64,000 nucleotides of DNA. Source: Escarpia spicata (taxonomy: Eukaryota > Annelida > Polychaeta > Sabellida > Siboglinidae). The position numbers and the translations under genes are program-made. Position 1 is the stretch's first letter. The number at the start of each line of letters is the position of its first letter. This document shows, one piece after another, positions 1 to 10,682 of this stretch. The notes under the pieces are model-generated. The model searched no databases and was not told the origin of the DNA. It saw nothing but the letters and a program-made list of their open reading frames with translations. The stretch spans positions 74,302,372 through 74,366,371 of the forward strand of contig OZ023206.1 of assembly GCA_963995525.1 (NCBI GenBank), read 5' to 3'.

Positions 1-724
1 ACACTTCATACAGCATAATTATGTGCCGCTCTATTTTGAATGTCTAGCAGTTGTGGAAGAATTAAGATTATGTAAGTTTGACAATTTGTTTCGCAATTCT
101 TCAAGTGTTTTCTACTAATGTTGCAAGTTACATTAAACATACCTATGTGATCAGTGGATAGCTTAAAACAGGGTGACGAACAATCTTCAAATGTCCAGTA
201 AAACTATGGGAGATTTTAAGAAAGAAGTGTTTGGACAATGATATGCAAAACATTTAGGAGGAGTAGCTTAACAAACATAATTGTATACATATGTTAGCTC
301 TATTATAGTTAAATATATTGAGTGCACATGGTATCATAAAGCTCAGTGCAATAATCCTTTTTCGGCATAACAAAATAGGCACAGCATGGCCGTGTTTATA
401 TTTCGAAGAAGCTCAAGACATTTTAGATTTATTCAGACATAGTTACAATATTAGCTGGATACGGCCGATTCACAGCACAACAAAAGGGATATGTTTTGTC
501 TTTCATTTATGTTCTGTATTATTCAATTCCGCTCACTCACTCATTCACTCACTCAATCTAGATGTATGTGGCTCGCTCATAGGGCCGACTTAGTCAGGTA
601 CACTGATGTATCTTCAGTCGTGATCCTTGAGTCGAGCAAAGTGAACTGAATATGATCAGTCGAAGTTCCCTCGGCCACTAACTGACCATAGACATGAGAC
701 TTGTGCCATATGCAATCGGTATGG
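1..724. other. No recognisable gene
   Basis: AT-rich sequence with short open frames only. A CACT/CATT-type simple repeat lies at about 530-557. GC content rises after about 560, which may be flanking sequence of the exon-like block that follows. Confidence 0.5.
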
Positions 725-930
725 TCATTCAGGCTGCACGGTCAGCGAACCTGTCTTGGAGATATAAACCGCCTCCTTCACCACCCACTGACTTCCGGCA
801 GTCATCAGTGTCACATCTCCTGTGACGTTTGGCGGCAGCTCCGTTGCCGTAGGTAGATACAGCAGCGATGTCTGCAGCATCACTAAGAATATCAGCCCGG
901 GCGTGTACGCCGGTGTTGCGTGCCAGAAAA
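725..930 (-). pseudogene. Exon fragment resembling protein bark beetle / beta-helix ectodomain
   Basis: The minus-strand frame reads a hydrophobic, signal-like stretch (LIFLVMLQTSLLYL) followed by LPPNVTGDVTLMTAGSQWVV and ends SLTVQPE then stop. From memory, the pattern 'GDVTLxxAGSPYxV...LTVQPGV' opens the right-handed beta-helix repeats of bark-beetle-like secreted or membrane proteins. A real copy would continue with a glycine after LTVQP; here a stop follows at once and no GT donor is seen, so this is a truncated or mutated exon. The first residues of the open frame (above 930) come from the neighbouring repeat. The block is distinctly GC-richer than its surroundings. It could instead be a 5' exon of an unrelated secreted protein. 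Confidence 0.4.
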
Positions 931-1716
931 ACATTTTGGGCATAGAAAACTAGATTGACTTCTGCACTTGTATATTATACCCACAGGTGTATCAACACAG
1001 ATATATTAATGCACCTTTAAACAGTATTTAGCATATGGCGATGACTCTGAAAGTTTATAAATTAGTCATTCTTGAAGATGGTAGACATACGTATTATGAA
1101 CCTTTGAATACTTGACGAGGAAAATATATTGTTAGCATCACAATAACACCTCATTCTGTCATTTCCAACATTCACCTTGACCATTCAACCTCAGGCTTAA
1201 AATGTCAAATATGAATATGTATAGTAGTTACACATGGCAGACACTGACATGAATTTGTATACTGAAAACAAAACAAAAATATAAATGCGCTTTACTGATG
1301 CTTTAGTGATTAGCATAATTCAAACCAGTCTATAATATTGACTAAGATCAGGCGTCACTGTAATGAAATTGAACACTTTTAAATTCATGTAATGACAATG
1401 AACACATAGTAAAGAAAAACAGTTAAAATTGTTCACCGTTTTGAAAAATTGCATATTCCACTAATGTATGAATGCTGTATCAAGCCACCCTTCCCCGGAA
1501 AAACTCTGGTAAACAGTAACTGTTCCTAAGATATCAACATGTATAGATGCAGCTGTAGTAGAACATTTCTTGCTGTCTTTTTTCTTGTGAAACGCTGTAG
1601 GTCATACATGAAACATTATTATATACCGATTATGACAATGAACACATCATAATTATTTACTCCCAACACTACTATGATGCCTGTTTTTGTTTACTGAATG
1701 TATGCTTTTTTTACAG

Positions 1717-1952
1717 GAGATTGAACTAATGTGCTTAGTACCACTAACTCTCCAAGTTAATATGGCATACTGGGCAGTTGTATTTGTCCAGGATCTCGGA
1801 CAAGATTCTACAGCCATGCAACATGCTGCATAATAACAGTTTGTCATATGAATGTCCACTGAGTGATCCCAATTATGTTGTGTTGAATCTGTGACAGATT
1901 CCCCAGTGCTGATGTGGTGTACAATGGCTTCCAGGTCAGTCAGTTAGTGTGA
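1717..1952 (+). pseudogene. P2X7-type C-terminal exon (gene B-like) in copy L
   Basis: A clear acceptor (tatgctttttttacag) precedes an exon reading EIELMCLVPLTLQVNMAYWA, then QHAA followed by two stops, then QFVI. In a shifted frame it reads ICDRFPSAD and NGFQ. P2X7-like C-terminal domains have the same order: a VCL/LYVL segment, a helix, 'LRHxAYRQFVxW', 'VIPSCxVxxIRDxFPSADGxYTGF'. In-frame stops and a frameshift show it is dead. The gene-A-like exon lies just beyond its 3' end on the other strand. Confidence 0.65.
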
Positions 1953-1984
1953 CTGACTGGAAACCAATGTTGACTGCAGGTTGC

Positions 1985-2239
1985 TCGACATAAGAATGTG
2001 GTGACACCTGACTAGTTCTGCAGTTGGTGTTGGAACGGTGGGTGCCAAGGTCTGCAGATATGGCAACAACTTTCGATGCTGTCAGACAGGTTCAGTGTCG
2101 AGCATTCTTCAGTGAACTGCATCGGTTTAGATATCGATGACATCACTGTATGTCTCGCTGTCTTTGATGGTGGTGCATACCAGCTTCCTGACTTTTTGCT
2201 GTACGTCTGCATCTGCCTATACCGGTGACACAGTGACAA
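1985..2239 (-). pseudogene. Gene A-like 3' exon in copy L
   Basis: The minus strand reads RYRQMQTYSKKSGSWYA and, after a frameshift, TYSDVIDI and a Pro-Thr-rich tail (TLAPT...). The same order, 'SKKSxxWxAxPxK...YxxVxDI...APTxPxPxxxELVxRH', ends the gene A family, of which a better copy is at 46906-48337. It converges on the gene-B-like exon at 1717-1952. Broken by frameshifts. Confidence 0.55.
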
Positions 2240-3429
2240 TTAAGATGGCTCTAACATGTATGATATTTTTATATGTGATGACACATTTATCAAAAGTCAA
2301 TAATACAAGGTATTTGTGTTCAATTCAACTAAAAATTTTTAGCAGTGTCCATGAAAAAATACATTAATTATCCAGAATTGTTACAGTGGTAGGGTTTCAT
2401 TGTATTTGTGTTGCTGATAGTCAGTGGCAGCCAGCTGAGTTCTTGCAACATACACCAGGCACAAGTTTGTGATGAAGTAATCGTATTGAAAGCCTTTTCA
2501 AATTTTTCAACAACAATCTGCTGACCGCAGCATTTTACTTGTTTAAATTCTCCATGTATCACAAGGACTGTTAAATGTTTTTCATGCCGTGTATCATTTT
2601 TCTCAATAATTCTTTTTTATCACTGTTTTATATTTTCACAAATAATTTACATTAATTTTCATTTTGCATGATAATTAAACAACACTTGAGTAAGTTTAGT
2701 TCTGATATGGTGTAGTATCCAGTCCTCAGGATTACTCAAAGCGCTTTAAAATTTACTTCCTGGCAGACCTGTTAAATCGAAAACACCATCTTGACTTATG
2801 TGGGAAGAATTCAGCCACACTGAAATTAATATGCCAAGATTATTCATACAAAAATATCAACCGTCTGTAGCCGGTACTCTTCATACAGCTGAGTAAACTG
2901 GAGCAATGTAGCGATTGTACACGTAATTCTCAGTCACATGGCGATGACCCTGTCTAATCTAGTCACTATTTTTTGCGAGTTGTAAACAAACCAAGCATTG
3001 CACAAACTACAACACTTTTGAAGTTTATATCCTATTGATGTTTTTTTTAACAACAAATCATAATATAGTTATTTTTATTTGATATGTACATATTAAATTT
3101 GTTCAACTAAACATCTTCTTAAGTAATTTTTTCTGATTGGTTTACATTTTTTATGGGCATTAAATATTAAAATTTGGTAAATACACATAATTGTTTAGTC
3201 ACTAATTTTGTGAGTTGTAAACATACAACTAGCATTTGATATCACATGTACTAGTGTTTTTTTTTTGTAACAAAGAATTGTGATGAAAGTAACTGTTTGT
3301 GTTGTTATATGTACCTTAATTTACATTGTCTTTACTTTAATTCACATGCATTTCTAACAACAATATGCAATTTAACGAGGACACCCATTGCTGCAAAATC
3401 CTCATGCAGACAAACAAAACTATCACATA

Positions 3430-3600
3430 CAGGGGTGGATCCAGAAATCGAGCCTGGGGGGCACAAAAACCTCCACTGGCGGCTGAACCAAATGGTGTAG
3501 TCTAAATTTTGTCGCTACCAAGCCGCCATAACTATAACTTCGGCCGCTCGACTGGAGTGGTGTTATCGGATGACGGGGGGGGGGGGGGGGGGGGGGAGTT
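3430..3600. mobile_element. MITE-like terminal block with poly-G run
   Basis: A block starting CAGGGGTGGATCCAG followed by GGGGGGCACAAAAACC looks like the terminus of a short non-autonomous DNA element, and the same block sits at the matching place in copies R (5270-5435) and 3 (42180-42330). A 22-base G run (3575-3596) is expanded in copy L compared with 11 C at 5264-5274 in R. The other terminus was not identified. Confidence 0.3.
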
Positions 3601-4436
3601 ACTATTGAAACATTTTCGCCACTCCATAGGCATGATTACTATGAAAGTACAATCATCACTGAGGCTTGGCTATATTGTTTCACGTGTATTTACTTGCACT
3701 GTATAATATAAAAATTTATGTTTGTAACAGAAATATTCCAAATTAAATAAATAGAACATTAAGTTCCAAAAGTGAAATGCAAATTAAATGTACAATGTAA
3801 TTTAAAGTTTCACAAAAGCCCTATCAACCAAAGATGATGTACCCACATAACATTGGTCAGAATAAAACATAATTGTTAAAACCAATCACATATGTTTGCA
3901 TATCTTCCAATTATTATGCTATGATTTATATATATATATCACGTTTGCATAGCAGCATCAATTAATATTTACGTTTACTCTAACTGTCCCGAGGTGCACC
4001 CAGCCTATGGAAGTAACTGGACACCTGAGCTGCCTTTGCTACGAACACTGATGCTCGATAGAGCCACCACAGATCTTGTCATATGTGACGGCTGCAGTGG
4101 TGTTGAGGTAGTTCACACCTTTGTGTTGAAGCTGTCAAAAAAAGCCATGAATTGGATGATGGAATGAATCAGATTATTTGTGAAAATGAACATGGTTTTA
4201 CAGCACTAATACCTGTATAATATTATATACGTGTGTGTGTGGTATTCAACTTGTAAACTTTTTAATGTCATTAACAGGTAAAAATATGTTGCCCGGTCTT
4301 GTCCAATGGTCATTTGCTCAGCACTCAAGTGTGAAAAGTTCATTTGCCCAGTTGTGAAACAAATTACAATTATATGAGAGTGGCAAAGTTATTATTGTAT
4401 ATATATAGTAAAAGTGTAGTACATAACAAACAATCG

Positions 4437-4696
4437 TCTTATCCGGTCAGCCAGTAAAACCACTGGGGTGACGCCACCAACTGTGGATGAACTATATGAA
4501 ACATATGTGACTAAGACATCAGAAATAATAAAAGACCCACCCCACCCACTGCACAAGTTCTATTCTGTTCAACCTGGCTGTAGGTACCTATCGGAAGGTG
4601 CACGAACCAACATATCTCGAAACACCTTCCTGCCAACCTCCATCTGCCTGCTGAATGCGAGGTCTAGGAGAGGGAAGTGAACGGGGATGGTGGATC
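4437..4696 (+). pseudogene. 3' tail of a reverse-transcriptase ORF in the inverted-repeat spacer
   Basis: The frame ending at 4680 reads DELYETYVTKTSEI, then HPLHKFYSV and a basic segment RTNISRNTFLPTSICLLNAR before the stop. This matches the ORF2 C-terminal end common in animal non-LTR retrotransposons ('HPL...F..LPSGRRF..P..KTNRYKNSFIPxAIxxLN'). It occupies the spacer between the two inverted copies of the 3.4 kb unit, so it may mark the sequence into which they inserted or through which they were duplicated. No RT core is present. Confidence 0.5.
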
Positions 4697-4880
4697 AATT
4701 ACAAAGGCGCTAACTACCTCAACACCACTGCAGCCGTCACATATGACAAGATCTGTGGTGGCTCTATCGAGCATCAGTGGTCGTACCAAAGGCAGCTCAG
4801 GTGTCCAGTTACTTCCTGAGGCTGGATGCACCTCGGGACATTTAGATTAAACGTAAGTATTAATTGATGCTGCTATGCAA

Positions 4881-4885
<5 letters not shown>

Positions 4886-4936
<51 letters not shown>
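4886..4936. repeat. (TA)n microsatellite
   Basis: About 50 bp of TA dinucleotides. The equivalent place in copy L (about 3929-3940) has only a short run, so it expanded after duplication. Confidence 0.9.
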
Positions 4937-4939
<3 letters not shown>

Positions 4940-6599
4940 CATAGCATAATAATTGGAAGATATGCAAACATATGTGATTGGTTTTAACAATTATGTTTTA
5001 TTCTGACCAATGTTGTGTGGGTACATCATCTTTGGTTGATAGGGCTTTTGTGAAACTTTAAATTACATTGTACATTTAATTTGCATTTCATTTTGGAACT
5101 TAATGTTCTATTTATTTAATTTGGAATATTTATGTTACAAACATAAATTTGTATATTATACAGTGCAAGTAAATACACGTGAAACAATATAGCCAAGCCT
5201 CAGTGATGATTGTACTTTCATAGTAATCATGCCTATGCAGTGGCGAAAATGTTTCAATAGCAACTCCCCCCCCCCGGTCTTCCGATATCACCACTCCAGT
5301 CGAGCGGCTGAAGTTATAGTTATGGCGGCTTGGTAGCGACAAAATTTAGACTACACCATTTGGTTCAGCCGCCAGTGGAGGTTTTTGTGCCCCCCAGGCT
5401 CGATTTCTGGATCCACCCCTGTATGTGATAGTTTTGTTTGTCTGCATGAGGATTTTGCAACAATGGGTGTCCTCGTTAAATTGTATATTGTTGTTAGAAA
5501 TGCATGTGAATTAAAGTAAAGACAATGTAAATTAAGGAACATATAACAAAACAAACAGTTACTTTCATCAAAATTCTTTGTTACCAAAAAAACAACACTA
5601 GTACATGTGATATCAAATGCTAGTTTACAACTCACAAAATTAGTGACTAAACAATTATGTGTATTTACTAAATTTTAATATTTAATGCCCTTAACAAATG
5701 TAACCCAATGAGAAAAAATTACTTAAGGAGATGTTTAGTTGAACAAATTTAATATGTACATATCAAATAAAAATAACTATATTATGATTTTTTGTAAATA
5801 AAAAAAATAACATCAATAGGATATAAACTTCAAAACTGTTGTAGTTTGTGCAATGCTTGGTTTGTTTACAACTCGCAAAAAATAGTGATTAGACTAGAGA
5901 GGGTCATCGCCATGTGACTGATAATTACATGTACAATTGCTACATTGCTCCAGTTTACTCAGCTGTATGAAGAGTTCCGGCTACAGACGGTTGATATTTT
6001 TGTATGAATAATCTTGGCATATTAATTTCAGCGTAGCTGAATTCTTCCCACATAAGTCAAGATGGTGTTTTCGATTTAACAGGTCTGCCAGGGAGTAAAG
6101 TTTAAAGCGCTTTGAGTAATCCTGAGGACTGGATACTGCACCATATCAGAACTAAACTTACTCAAGTGTTGTTTAATTATCATGCAAAATGAAATGATAT
6201 TTGTGAAAATATAAAACAATGATAAAAAAGAATTATTGAGAAAAATGATACACGGCATGAAAAACATATAACAGTCCTTGTGATACATAGAGAATTTAAA
6301 CTAGTAAAATGCTGCGGTCAGCAGATTGATGTTGAAAAATGTGAAAAGGCTTTCAATACGATTACTTCATCACAAACTTGTGCCTGGTGTATGTTGCAAG
6401 AACTCAGCTGGCTGCCACTGACTATCAGCAACACAAATACAATGAAACCCTACCACTGTAACAATTCTGGATAATTAATGTATTTTTTCATGGACACTGC
6501 TAAACATTTGTAGTTGAATTGAACACAAATACCTTGTATTATTGACTTTTGATAAATGTGTCATCACATATAAAAATATCATACATGTCAGAGCCATCC

Positions 6600-6850
6600 T
6601 AATTGTCACTTTGTCACCGGTATAGGCAGATGCAGACGTACAGCAAAAAGTCAGGAAGCTGGTATGCAGTACCATCAAAGACAGCGAGACATACAGTGAT
6701 GTCATCGATATCTAAACCGATGCAGTTCACCGAAGAATGCTCGACACTGAACCTGTCTGACAGCATCGAAAGTTGTTGCCATATCTGCAGACCCTGGCAC
6801 CCACCGTTCCATCACCAACTGCAGAGCTAGTCAGGTGTCACCACATTCTT
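6600..6850 (+). pseudogene. Gene A-like 3' exon in copy R
   Basis: Reads RYRQMQTYSKKSGSWYAVPS in one frame, then TYSDVIDI in the next, then LAPTVPSPTAELVR. These match successive parts of the gene A family C-terminus. A stop follows DVIDI and a frameshift separates the first two pieces. It faces the gene-B-like exon at 6890-7125 with about 40 bp between them. Confidence 0.6.
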
Positions 6851-6889
6851 ATGTTGAGCAACCTGCAGTGAACATTGGTTTCCAGTCAG

Positions 6890-7125
6890 TCAAGCTAACT
6901 GACTGACTTGGAAGCCATTGTACACCCCATCTGCACTGGGGAATCTGTCACAGATTCAACACGACATAATTGGGATCACTCAGTGGACATTCATATGACA
7001 AACTGTTATTATGCAGCATGTTGCATGGCTGTAGAATCTTGTCCGAGATCCTGGACAAATACAACTGCCCAGTATGCCATATTAACTTGGAGAGCTAGTG
7101 GTACTAATCACACTAGTTCAATCTC
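6890..7125 (-). pseudogene. P2X7-type C-terminal exon (gene B-like) in copy R
   Basis: On the minus strand, after an acceptor (tttttatacag), the frame begins EIELV followed by a TGA where copy 3 has TGC (Cys). It continues through LQVNMAYWA-like sequence. The 3' part reads ICDRFPSADGVYNGFQVSQL then stop, which is the diagnostic end of P2X7-like C-terminal domains (IRDxFPSADGxYTGF). It is inactivated by stops and a frameshift but is the best preserved 3' end of the three repeat copies. Confidence 0.65.
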
Positions 7126-8090
7126 CTGTATAAAAAGCATATATTCAGTAAACAAAAACAGGCATCATAGTAGTGTTGGGAGTAAATAATTATGACGTGT
7201 TCATTGTCATAATCGGTATATAATAATGTTTCATGTATGACCTGCAGCATTTCACAAGAAAAAAGGCAGCAAGAAATGTTCTACTACAGCTGCATCTATA
7301 CATGTTGATATCTTAGGAACAGTCAGTGTTTACCAGAGTTTTTCCGGGGAAGGGTGGCTTGATACAACATTCAAACATTAGTGGAATATGCAATTTTTCA
7401 AAACGGTGAACAATTTTAACTGTTTTTCTTTACTATGTATTCATTGTCATTACATGAATTTAAAAGTGTTCAATTTCATTGCAGTGACGCCTGATCTTAG
7501 TCAATATTATAGACTGGTTTGAATTCTGCTAATCACTAAAGCATCAGTAAAGCGCATTTATATTTTTTGCTTTGTTTTCAGTATACAAATTCATGTCAGT
7601 GTCTGCCATGTGTAACTACTATACATATTCATATTTGACATTTTAAGCTTGAGGTTGAATGGGCAAGGTGAATGTTGGAAATGACAGAATGAGGTGTTAT
7701 TGTGATGCTAACAATATATTTTCCTCGTCAAGTATTCAAAGGTTCATAATACGTACGTCTACCTTCTTCAAGAATGACTAATTTATTTTATAAACTTTCA
7801 GAGTAATCGCCATATGCTAAATACTGTTTAAAGGTGTATTAATATATATGTGTTGATACACCTGTGGGTATAATATACAAGTGCAGAAGTAAATCTAGTT
7901 TTCTATGCCCAAAATGTTATTATTAAAATGTGTATGAAAACAAATGTGGTATATTTAAATGTGCACATTAAAATTTGTTTTATTATAACTTATACGTGGT
8001 TGATTGTTATAAATTTGAAATTACCTGGATTGATCAAATGTGGGCCTGCCGCAGATTATGTATCATCCCTGTGTCTGCCTGGCCCGAGTG

Positions 8091-8700
8091 ACCGCCTCTA
8101 GCTCCTCCTCTCATTCTCATTCATGAGTTGCAGTGTGGTCTCTAGCAATATCATAATTCAAGTTATATCATTATGTATTCATATACTGCTGTGGTGAGAA
8201 TATATACATATATTGGTAAATACATAAGAATAGCCGGCATATGTCAGTTGAAAGGTATCACAGGATACCAATTAATGCATTGTATACACTATAGCCAGGC
8301 ATCAAGGACCCCAATGGTGACAAGTGCGTGCATTTTCTTGTGTAATCCTTATATATGGTGTACTCTAGGTGTATTGATATTTTATGTATTTACACGTTTA
8401 CATTTTTATATTGAATAAAATCATCACGATCATGCTTGTCATATACCAATCTAAATTATTTTGCATAAAATACAATGCAAATCAACAATATTCTGCAGTA
8501 ATAGTGTCAAAAATATGAGTCACAATTTTTTGTTATAATTACGATCACCAACATTACGGATGCACCCTGACTAGGTTATGCACGAACAACAGGGGCTTGC
8601 TGCCAAAGCAATGTTACTTGTCATTTCCCACCATCACGTCATCTACTCTCAATATGTATTGTCGGACTGACAGCTTATTAACAACATCCTCCGTAACCAA
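8091..8700. other. Intergenic, no recognisable gene
   Basis: AT-rich sequence between the repeat unit and the intronless gene cluster. An 81-codon open frame at 8173-8418 has no recognised similarity and AT-biased composition; I do not call it a gene. Confidence 0.5.
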
Positions 8701-8712
8701 ATACAAACGTGA

Positions 8713-8825
8713 TCTTTCGGCACGCCCACTTGACTTTTCGGCACATTTACTAACTATATACTCTACAATCTATAAGCTTTCGACACGCCCACGTGACCTT
8801 TATGTTCTGTCGAACTGATATAAAA
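8713..8825 (+). promoter_or_regulatory. Two promoter modules and TATA box for the SERTA gene
   Basis: Module 1 (about 8717-8760) reads CGGCACGCCCACTTGACTTT and continues into TTACTAACTATATA. Module 2 (about 8778-8825) repeats CGACACGCCCACGTGACC and ends in a TATA box (GATATAAAAG, 8816-8825). CACGTG is an E-box; CGCCCAC resembles a KLF/Sp site. The TATA box lies about 45 bp before the ATG at 8870. A third, nearly identical module drives the next gene at 9297. Confidence 0.6.
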
Positions 8826-8869
8826 GACCTGCGTCAGCTATTGTGGCCATTATATCTTAAATCTTGAAA

Positions 8870-9283
8870 ATGGGTTCCATTTCATCTACCGACAACGTCC
8901 GAGATATTGCTACAGACAATGGCCGAGATGTTGCCGGAAGCAACAAGCGTCGACACCCGGCGGCGTCCGACATTTGTGTCTATCAACCTGCCAAGCGAAT
9001 ATCTTTGCCGTTGACCACATCCAAGAAGCACAAGGAGACACGACGCATCTTGAGGTTGTCTGTCGAGAAACTCCGCGATATGCGCAAGACACACAACCCG
9101 GAGTCTTGTCTGCGACGCTTCGTTCTCGTTAAGAACACACTGGCCCGGATCAAGCGCGAACAACAAAGGGAACTCGTGTATCCATCATCATCATCAGAAA
9201 AATTCGACGTGATAACAAGAAACGGTTGTTTTCAGAGCCAACCACATTCTCACAAAAGAGTATTAGCTATTTTCATAGGTTAG
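8870..9283 (+). CDS. SERTA-domain protein, intronless
   Basis: A 137-residue protein starting at the ATG 45 bp downstream of a TATA box. The N-terminal third is Ser/Asp-rich, followed by a basic stretch (NKRRHP) that could be a nuclear signal. Residues about 58-100 read RILRLSVEKLRDMRKT...SCLRRFVLVKNTLARIKREQ, which fits the SERTA motif (LxxSVxKLxxxxxxxEPxLRRxVLIxNTLRRIQ) of SERTAD/TRIP-Br proteins and Drosophila taranis. Those are nuclear transcriptional co-regulators that act with E2F/DP, PP2A or bromodomain/PHD proteins and are often fast-responding genes. A single short exon with TATA and E-box promoter agrees with that. The C-terminal acidic activation region of vertebrate SERTADs is not visible. 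Domain call fairly sure; precise orthology not. Confidence 0.65.
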   Translation: MGSISSTDNVRDIATDNGRDVAGSNKRRHPAASDICVYQPAKRISLPLTTSKKHKETRRILRLSVEKLRDMRKTHNPESCLRRFVLVKNTLARIKREQQRELVYPSSSSEKFDVITRNGCFQSQPHSHKRVLAIFIG

Positions 9284-9296
9284 AAATTTATTGCTC

Positions 9297-9344
9297 GTTC
9301 GGCACGCCCACGTGACTTTTCGGCACATTCACTAACTATATAAG
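9297..9344 (+). promoter_or_regulatory. Third promoter module with TATA box
   Basis: Repeats the module upstream of the SERTA gene almost exactly: CGGCACGCCCACGTGACTTT, then TTCACTAACTATATAAG. The TATATAAG box (9337-9344) lies about 62 bp before the ATG at 9406. It starts only 14 bp after the SERTA stop codon, so the two transcription units are packed head to tail. Confidence 0.6.
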
Positions 9345-9405
9345 CGTTGTGTTTTGTCAATCGGCTCGTCATTCGTATTACGACGACACCACGGCTAACA
9401 TCATC

Positions 9406-9829
9406 ATGTTGAAGACACCCTACTACCGACCTCGCAATGCAGCGGTCTCGAGCGATGAGAACGAGCCAACGAGCAGACCCGTCATGCCGGTGACCAACCG
9501 GGCCATCGGAACCAGATGTAGTGGACGTCCCAACTCTAGATTCAACGATAAGCGTCGACCCTCCTATCAAGGTCAAAGGTCTCCTTATCGACAAAGTACC
9601 CCAGCATACTCCCTTCAACATCAGATTTATAAACTGCAAGAAGGGTATGATTGTCGATGATAGGGGTAATTTGCAATGCGAACGACACGGTTACGTTGCC
9701 TCTGACATGTATATCATGGTTCAAAGGTTGCGACTGATGAGGAGGTCCTGCCACCAGCAAGACCATTACCACCATCGCAGAGACCCTTCATCTGCCCGGA
9801 CTTGGGGGATCGTTCACACGGAAATATAA
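9406..9829 (+). CDS. Unrecognised small protein; two overlapping frames, probably frameshifted
   Basis: From the first ATG after the TATA box the frame runs 84 codons to a stop at 9660 and is Arg/Pro/Ser-rich (MLKTPYYRPRNAAVSSDENE...). From about 9494 another frame is open to 9829 and looks more protein-like: VDVPTLDSTISVDPPIKVKG, then FNIRFINCKKGMIVDDRGNL, then GYVASDMYIMVQRL. A switch at about 9491-9500 would join the acidic/proline-rich N-terminus to this second part, so either a one-base indel has split one gene or the frames are used separately. A strong donor-like CAGTGGTGAGTC at 9908 could also mean a spliced gene. I do not recognise the family. Confidence 0.35.
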
Positions 9830-10343
9830 TTCCAAGCAACACGTCACCAGCGGATGATGTGCACGTCGGAAGAGGACGGCCGATGAAGCCAAGTTGTATA
9901 CGCCAGTGGTGAGTCATACTTTATATTGTTTTACTATATACTTTCACCTAAAACCTCGTCCCCGTGTCTATACTTTCCCTAAAAGGGTGTCCCTATATCT
10001 TCCGCTATAAGCGTGTCCACTGTGTCTTTACTTCCGCTAAAACGTCGCCCCGTTTTATTATTTCCTATTTGGTTGGACTCGTCTATTACCTGTTAACATC
10101 CGGGTACATAATATTATGTCACGTCTTTGCTTCCAAGATTATGGCTCCCCTACGTTGTCCTTCATATCAACATCTGGCAACGTCTTAACTCCCTGTATGA
10201 TTGCGTTCACGGGTAATTTTTGTCGACAATTTATCATTATGGTCATACAACTTGTCACCTTACTTCCTATCATGTCACTTCTTATCATATCCGCTCCTGA
10301 CTTTGCTGGTCCGAACTTTACGATTGATTTTCCTGTGATTGAA

Positions 10344-10682
10344 ATGAAGAAGACGCTTGCACGTCACATAGCATGTAACATCTTTGAACTCTCAAGACAA
10401 CAATGTCGCGGTTGCAAGATAGACCATCCTAGTAAATTTCATCACGATTGTATGTTATCTGATGACATTCAAATTTGCATGTACTTTGACGAGGCTGTCA
10501 AAAACTCAACTGCAGTGGTGAAAGACTGTTTGAGTGTTTTGTTAGACGCAGGTGTAAAGCTATCCGACGTGACAGTCGAACAGTTGTGTAATATCAATAC
10601 TTGGTTGCAAGAATCCGTTTCGAAACAGTGGCGAAACACTATGAAAAAAATTGTTCTGGCAGTAATCGAGGGTGACCTGTAA
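10344..10682 (+). CDS. Small Cys/His-rich protein, family not recognised
   Basis: The open frame extends upstream to 10116, but I prefer the ATG at 10344 (MKKTLARHIACNIFELSRQQ), giving 112 residues; upstream residues are hydrophobic and low-quality. Residues 11-37 contain C-N-I-F-E-L-S-R-Q-Q-C-R-G-C-K-I-D-H-P-S and then HHDC, a C-x2-C...HP-S...HH-x-C cluster suggestive of zinc binding. The remainder is helical (LSVLLDAGVKLSDVTVEQLC). I have the impression of similar 'CxGCxxxHPSQxxHxC' proteins in invertebrate repeats or endogenous DNA-virus-like elements but cannot confirm it. Its 3' end is followed by poly(A) signals. Confidence 0.4.
   Translation: MKKTLARHIACNIFELSRQQCRGCKIDHPSKFHHDCMLSDDIQICMYFDEAVKNSTAVVKDCLSVLLDAGVKLSDVTVEQLCNINTWLQESVSKQWRNTMKKIVLAVIEGDL

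Larger units (their letters stand above)
931..4436 (-). repeat. 3.4 kb repeat unit, copy L (inverted)
   Basis: The reverse complement matches copy R (4697-8090) and copy 3 (41455-45089) almost along its length, with point changes and small indels. Matching landmarks are CTAGATTGACTTCTGCACTT near the outer end, the gene-B-like exon, the gene-A-like exon, a CAGGGGTGGATCCAG block and the TATGACAAGATCTGTGG exon-like block near the inner end. It reaches further inward than copy R, to the 'tggcaaagttatta' sequence shared with copy 3. It lacks the last ~170 bp of the outer end, which are replaced by the exon fragment at 725-930. Confidence 0.85.
4697..8090 (+). repeat. 3.4 kb repeat unit, copy R
   Basis: Direct-orientation copy, collinear with copy 3 (41455-45089), and the inverted partner of copy L. 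It starts abruptly inside the exon-like block (ACAAAGGCGC), so it lacks the first ~370 bp of copy 3. It ends with the shared outer tail (TGGATTGATCAAATGTGGGC to about 8090). It contains a gene-A-like exon on the plus strand converging on a gene-B-like exon on the minus strand. Confidence 0.85.

Noticed and set aside
725..943. Complete small secreted protein
   Set aside because: The first residues lie inside the repeat unit and the frame stops immediately after the start of a beta-helix motif, so it is an exon fragment, not a whole gene.
4301..4390. Repeated TTTGCCCAGTTG / CATTTGCTCAGCAC as a regulatory array
   Set aside because: It is part of the shared 3.4 kb unit (also at 41530-41600), so its recurrence is explained by duplication.
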